A stretch of DNA of 64,000 nucleotides from Annona cherimola (lineage: Eukaryota; Streptophyta; Magnoliopsida; Magnoliales; Annonaceae), in contig CM059971.1 of assembly GCA_030490835.1 (NCBI GenBank), positions 77,890,224 through 77,954,223 of the forward strand. The letters are read 5' to 3'. Below the pieces are notes generated by a model, which worked only from the letters and a program-made list of their open reading frames with translations, made no database searches and was not told the origin of the DNA. The position numbers were made by a program, and so were the translations under genes. This document shows, piece by piece, positions 58,801 to 64,000 of the stretch (within the stretch, counting starts at the first letter, position 1; each line of letters opens with the position of its first letter).

Positions 58801-60517
58801 CATCATTGGCTGGATGGGACCTACTATTCATTGTGCTCTTTGATCATCTATATATGGATTCATGGAGATTGTGAGGCATGCATCCAAAAATTTCTATTTT
58901 AAGTTGGTTCTGGTTTTCACAGTAAAATTAATTTCAACTATATTCACATTTGGGTGTGATCATTTGCGTCCGGCGAGACAATATAATTTTTAAAATTTTC
59001 GTAAGTTTTTTTTTTATACATATATATATATATATGCTGGCTCTACTAATTATATCTCCATTCATATGGAAATTGGTAATTTTTGAATTTTTTAGTATTT
59101 TATTTGATTTTCGAAAATGCATGAAATAGGGCACATGAATCCGGCTGCGTTTATTTTCAAAAAATCAAAATAAAATAACAAAATAATTTTCGAAATGGTT
59201 AAATTTCATGTGGAGGAAGATATAAATGAGGTCTACGCGTGCCCAAATGATTTTGAAAAAAATTTAAAAAATATTTTTTTGGCCGCACGCACAGTTGCTA
59301 TATTTTCCGGCCGGAAACAAATGACCTAGCCCCCGTTCATATTTCGATCAAATTCTAATAAAATACTCTGGCGTTAGTAAAGGGATTAATATACACTAGG
59401 GAGCTAACTAGGTATTACATTTGAAATGCTACTTTGGGGTGGGACATACTTGCTTTTTGATTTGTTGTGTTGAATCTTGGGATGGGTGGTGGATATATAC
59501 ACGGGATAAAGGATGATGAACGGTCCTGATACCATGCATGGTTAGCACGAGAGCTATGTTCGACTCCCATGGAGAAGCATGCATGACGAGGTTGGGACAT
59601 CAATCTGGGAATGGCCACATATGACATACCACATATATGTGCATGGCAATCACGCAATAGTAAATACTTTAACATTCGTGGGGGGCCACAATATCTGGCA
59701 GAATCACAAAAGAGCCAAGACGAATTAAAGTAAACGAAAAGCAAGGCGATATTTGAATAAAGAAAATAGCTTCGATGCCACGGAAGAAGGGTAGCGATGG
59801 TACGTAGTCATATTTGGAGATGGGGTAACTTAGTGGTTTGTAAATAAATCGGATATTTCCAAATTAAAACCATCCAGCTTACTCATAATTCTCACATAAC
59901 AGATTACACAAAACAAATTTCTGCCTGGTTGCTTTGTTGTATGTACTTAGTGGGTGGAATTGGTGCATTTTCAAACATGAGATCATCCAATAGCATTATT
60001 GTGACAAGCCGGTCACATTTCGCATGGGCAAGAAGTTTCTCCTCATCATACCCATTTTGGGAATTTGATTAATAATTAATAGGTGTGGGCAGCGTGTGTA
60101 TCAAGACTTATGAGCAGTCAGAGTATCAAATAATAACAAGCATCATTTAAACCTTTGTTTGAAACATTTGGATACAGGTGATTCTTCGAGAGAGACAATT
60201 AAACAATTGCTTAAATTTCGGGTGCGATAGTGATATGAGGTTTTCTATAATAATGTAAGGAGTTTTAATTCCATAAATTGTTCGTTGCCGTCTCTTGAAA
60301 TTTTAAAATTTCCATGCTTATCTTGGGTAACAAAATGAAAAATGTCATAGTTAGGGATAGTCTAGACATTTTATTAGAAAAATAAAACAGAAAATTATTC
60401 GGTGGAAATCAATACTCATCCTCATTTAAATGTCCAACTGGGCAAATTGGTCTCTCCCCCCTATTTCTTTATTTAATGATGACCTGCCTAGAGATTCTCT
60501 TTTTTTTGGCTGACATC
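55832..60517. other. Intergenic stretch, no gene recognised
   Basis: No coding region is supported. A diverged GTGTGTTTGG-type MITE lies at about 56905-57115. The segment 57130-57560 contains phrases such as GTTGCATATAATG in both orientations and may be an old MITE, but ends could not be set. The frames at 57341-57602, 58337-58775 and 59415-59744 show no motif. A TATA dinucleotide tract is at 59018-59034. Confidence 0.45.
56905..57115. repeat. MITE with GTGTGTTTGG-type ends, copy F (diverged)
   Basis: The body shares AACTTTTCAAATTAAAATTT, CTTTACTTCTCATCATAA and TATTATATCATTTTCTTTTA with other copies. It ends ACAAAACATACCCT, a decayed right inverted repeat. The left end is poorly preserved. 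Confidence 0.5.
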
Positions 60518-60809
60518 CACTACAAGAAAATTTATTAAATGCAGCCATTATTTTTTACATGGATTTGGTTGGATTATGTAGTCCTTTGGCTGCCGTCACG
60601 TATGAGGAAACGAGGAAACATTGCCATGTTCATGAACTTTGTTACATATCCAAATTTATCGCTAGACGTAACATTATATGCAACGGTTATAGTTTGGCTG
60701 CAAATAGTTTTGAATTGAGCTTGTTTGTTCGATGCCCCTACTATTATTTGCAGGCAGCTTCACATTTGGCTGAAAAACATGGTTGCACATGTAAACTTCT
60801 CTTGTAGTG
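60518..60809. mobile_element. CACTA-type MITE
   Basis: The unit starts CACTACAAGAAAA and ends TTCTCTTGTAGTG, whose complement is CACTACAAGAGAA. These are classic CACTA (En/Spm) terminal inverted repeats. The 292-bp length and lack of transposase make it non-autonomous. The flanking triplets are ATC and AAC, so the 3-bp target duplication is imperfect. The plus-strand frame 60559-60807 lies inside and is not a gene. Confidence 0.85.
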
Positions 60810-63160
60810 AACTCAGGAGATGTTACTCTTTTCATCTCGGAACAAGGAATCCAAGTTCTAAAATTTAATTCCTTCGCTTCCAAGAACTCAAGATAAAACG
60901 CCAAGCGCACAAAGTCTATAAGTGATGAGGCATCCACATGCATACGAGTATATAGTGTAGATAGCTAGGTGTATATGTATATTATCATTGCTCCAAGCAC
61001 CCTAAAAACTCAAATAAAGTAGGAAACCGACAATAAAACCCCCTAACGTTGGCAATCAAATTATCAAAATAGAGATAATGACTAAAAACAATATACAGAA
61101 AATTAATATATTTTCTGTGATTGGAGAGTGCAATATGATCATCCAAACAATCTCATTTTGGGGTCCAAAGGATTTAACGGTTTGCAAATTTTGGATGAGA
61201 TGTACACCCTACACAAAGTCTGTACAAGGACTACTTCCTTCAGCTAGTCCCAATGTGTTTTGCGCTAACCCTAAATCTTACTTATCTGTTGGATCTTGAC
61301 TAGTATTTAAGGCTATTCTGCTACATTAAGAACACCATCACAAAAATCTGAATCGTACTTGCGATGCTATGGTTCATGAAACCATTTAATTTTTACAACA
61401 CTTCATTATTTATTTCTCATCCTCTTTCGGAGATAATCCTAATCGCTCTTTATTGCTCTTTCTCCACACTTGATATTTCGGATCCTTTTCATCATGCCTC
61501 CAGACAGAGATCTCCCCTTCTTATGAGTGCTAATTTCCATACGCCACTCGATTCTCTGCGAAACAGTAGAGAAAAAAATAAAGGAAAAACCTGTCAATGA
61601 AGCTATTTTGAAATTTTGAGTATTTATTTTTTCTAAATATCTATTCTGAGAATTAGCCTTGCTGCATGCTAAGTCCATCAGGTAAGTTTAATTTCAGATG
61701 CTTCAAGGGTATGGTCCTTATCACCATCTTACTACTGAGAGACTCGGATGTCTTGGGTTGCATTTGATTCTTAATAGGTGTCCAATTAGGCATACAACTA
61801 CTCAGAAAACAATATTTGATTCCATTACTCGATTTTTTTTTCTAAGCTCTACGAAAAAATAAGAGGAACAAAAATGTCAAGCAATCATCTTAATTTAGGT
61901 TTGATTTATTTAACGTATATTTCGATAATTAATGGATATTCCATATGCATGCATTCCATTGAGCTATTAATCTAATTATTCTTAAGAATGGACTTAAATT
62001 AACTTAGATTTTAATTGATTAATATGTAATTTATTCATTATATATGTATGACAAAAAATTGTTATCATTATTATTATCGTCGTCGTCATCATCTGCATCA
62101 TCACTACCACTACCACTATCACTACCACCACCACCACCACCACCACTACTATTATTGTCATCATCGTCATCATCAAAATTATATGTTGTAAACTTTAGTT
62201 TAGCAACTTTGTGTAACCTAGAAAAATAATTTTTTTTAAAAATTTAGAAATTGATTCGAATCTAATTAAATTGTACTTTTCATCAAATCATGAATTAGAT
62301 TTATGATTTTTTGAATAAATTAAATTCCAACCCATATATTTCTTAAAAAGTTGTCATCTCCTTAACCTTAGAGGAGGCCACGAGGGCAAAATTCTTGAGA
62401 AGACATCATTTGTCTCACATCAAAGATCGCATTATTATAAATTATGTTGTCGTTTTCTTCAATGAAGAAGATTTTTTTATATAATGTTAACATAATTATA
62501 TATTATTCTCAAGTTCAATAGTTTAAATTTCTTTTCTAATTAGCTTAATTTTACTATAGGAACTTTCATTGTTTAGCTTTAGAGATTGGAGAAAAAGAGT
62601 ATCATAGAAGGTGCTCTTTCACACAAACCAAGGTTAAGACATCATTAGAAAGATCTATTTAACTAACTATAGTTACTTTCTTATTTTGTAAAGTAACTAT
62701 AGGTATTACTACAGTAGAAAAGATGTAGAAAAGATACGAATATTTGAAAATCAGAGAAAAGAGAACTGTATTTGACTTATTTGCTAAAGTAAGCGTATGA
62801 TATGTCGGCCAGCTTTTAAAAACTTTATTACGATTCTGAACGTAAAATTACTTTTAGTTCTCTTGAATATATTTATCAATAAAATCTTGTATTACTTTGA
62901 TATGTCCTCCTTCATGATTCATAATGTGAAACCTGAATTTTTTAAATCAGCTAAAGTAGTTATTTTGGCATGATATCAAAGCATATGAGCTAGTATTGTA
63001 AGTAGGTATTAGTCCTATGGAAAAAATAAGAATGTTTAAAAATCAGAGAAAGGAGAATTGTATTTGACTTATTTTCTAAAGTAAGCATATCATATGTTAG
63101 AGAGCTCTTTTAACTTCATATTGATTTTCTAAATAAAATTACTTAGATATATCCTTTGTC
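60810..63160. other. Intergenic stretch, no gene recognised
   Basis: Short frames at 61078-61678 overlap on both strands and have no motifs. A trinucleotide repeat is at 62062-62175. Two diverged copies of a phrase (AAAATCAGAGAAAAGAGAAC and TGTATTTGACTTATTT) occur at about 62749 and 63039. Confidence 0.45.
62062..62175. repeat. Compound trinucleotide microsatellite
   Basis: ATT, CGT, CAT and CAC/ACC/ACT triplets in series cover about 114 bp. They create Ser/Pro-rich and Val/Met-rich frames on opposite strands, both artefacts. Confidence 0.92.
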
Positions 63161-63163
63161 ACC

Positions 63164-63360
63164 GGTACTAAAACAGTTTGACTGGTAAAGTTTTCAGTTA
63201 TTATGCTGAGCATCCCAAGTTTGATCTAGTTGCAAAAGATTTGTCTTTCATTTTTAAGCGTCGCTGGTATTGACATAGTTTGATCGGTAAAGTTTTCATC
63301 TATTATGCTGAGCATCCCAAGTTTGATCCAGTTGTGGAAGCTTTGTCTTTCATTTTTAAG
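63164..63360 (+). repeat. Tandem pair of about 102-bp tRNA-like units
   Basis: GTTTGACTGGTAAAGTTTTC with TTATGCTGAGCATCCCAAG and GTTTGATCTAG (63164-63260) is repeated from 63266 with GTTTGATCGG and GTTTGATCCAG. Each unit has an A-box-like TAGTTTGATCGG or equivalent and a B-box-like GTTTGATCC, about 35 bp apart, and ends CTTTCATTTTTAAG. The pair resembles a dimeric tRNA-derived SINE head, but no tail was identified. Confidence 0.55.
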
Positions 63361-63825
63361 AGCAATGTCTCATATAGATTTGTTAGATTTACATTCATTG
63401 ATTAAAAATATAAAACTATGGACTTAAGATGATTTGAGTTGTGAGATAAGAGATAAAGAAAAAAGATATATGCATTGTTATATTTTATAACGTGAGACCT
63501 AAGTGTTTGTTGATTGATTGTAAAAGTTACATCTCATCTCATATTACGATTAAGCTTAATAGGGTTACAATTAAGTTTTTGCTTATCCACAAGGGAGATA
63601 GTTAGCTCTCACATATCTATATGGAAGACCAAGCTCCCCCAAAGTCAAACTCCCACCATGGTGAGTGGAACCTACATTGTTGGTAATAGCATCAACGTTC
63701 GTGACTAACCTAAATGACGCTCGATTGGGGAGACCTAGGTTTTTAATTAACTAAAGTAGTCAATTTAGTGTGGTGTTAGGGTAACTTCAGCTAGTACAAT
63801 TATTTATGGAAGCATTTGGAAAGTA
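63361..63825. other. Intergenic stretch, no gene recognised
   Basis: One motif-less plus-strand frame (63514-63708) is present. Nothing else is recognisable. Confidence 0.45.
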
Positions 63826-64000
63826 CGAAAAGAAAAAGTTTTTCTCTTATTTTTTCACATATTTTTTCATGTATTTACCATACTTTTTAGTCATTTCTTC
63901 GTATCTTTCTATGCAACTATTGTGTATATTTCTACTTTAATTTGTTTATTCCTTATAATTATCTTATTTATTTCAAAAAAATTTTACCAGAATTTTCGCC
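63826..64000. repeat. MITE with GTGTGTTTGG-type ends, partial copy at the window edge
   Basis: The T-rich text GAAAAAGTTTTTCTCTTATT, CATACTTTTTAGTCATTTC and TTTCTATGCAACTATTGTG resembles the body of the family. The right end is beyond the window. Confidence 0.4.

Noticed and set aside
60559..60807. 82-codon frame as a small gene
   Set aside because: It lies wholly inside the CACTA-type MITE.
62044..62229. Ser/Pro-rich and Val-rich frames on opposite strands
   Set aside because: They are generated by a trinucleotide microsatellite.
1..64000. Bacterial-type features such as operons, CRISPR arrays or ribosome binding sites
   Set aside because: The window is plant nuclear DNA; the repeats seen are transposons, tandem duplications and microsatellites without regular spacers.

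Overview
The window is nuclear DNA of a flowering plant. It carries one recognisable host gene, a plant-specific trihelix (GT-factor) transcription factor, in a transposon-rich, AT-rich background. The repeats are typical of angiosperms: an Athila-type and a chromovirus-type Ty3/gypsy element, a solo LTR, hAT-, Harbinger- and CACTA-type miniature elements, and tRNA-derived SINE candidates. I cannot name the species. The GC-rich, alanine-rich first exon would suit a monocot or magnoliid but does not decide it.

Layout. 1-12.5 kb: no gene seen; a dense cluster of AT-rich miniature elements with long imperfect inverted repeats (two related types) plus a 1.78-kb solo LTR (9112-10895) inserted inside one of them. 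12.5-14.9 kb: nothing recognised. 14.9-26.9 kb: a complete Athila-type retrotransposon on the minus strand with 2.4-kb LTRs, a perfect 5-bp target duplication, a tRNA-Asp primer site and a gag-pol frame broken by four stops and at least two frameshifts. 26.9-38.1 kb: AT-rich intergenic DNA with scattered MITEs, a possible SINE and simple repeats. 38.1-38.6 kb: a Harbinger-type MITE whose right end and flank are locally multiplied around poly-G tracts.

39.3-51.5 kb: the trihelix gene on the plus strand. One long first exon (39293-40157) encodes nearly the whole protein. I infer an 11.3-kb intron (40158-51454) and a tiny last coding exon (51455-51468) supplying the last four residues and the stop. 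The intron holds a decayed 6.8-kb chromovirus (42197-48993, 5-bp target duplication), itself carrying a 572-bp hAT-type MITE (45925-46496, perfect 8-bp target duplication). 51.5-64 kb: intergenic DNA with SINE-like units, one more long-TIR MITE, a CACTA-type MITE (60518-60809), local tandem duplications and simple repeats.

The order of insertion can be read from the nesting: gene, then chromovirus (LTRs about 6-7% different by eye), then hAT MITE. The Athila element is much younger (LTRs about 0.9% different) although its coding region is already broken. All counts were made by eye from the sequence; no alignment or database search was run.
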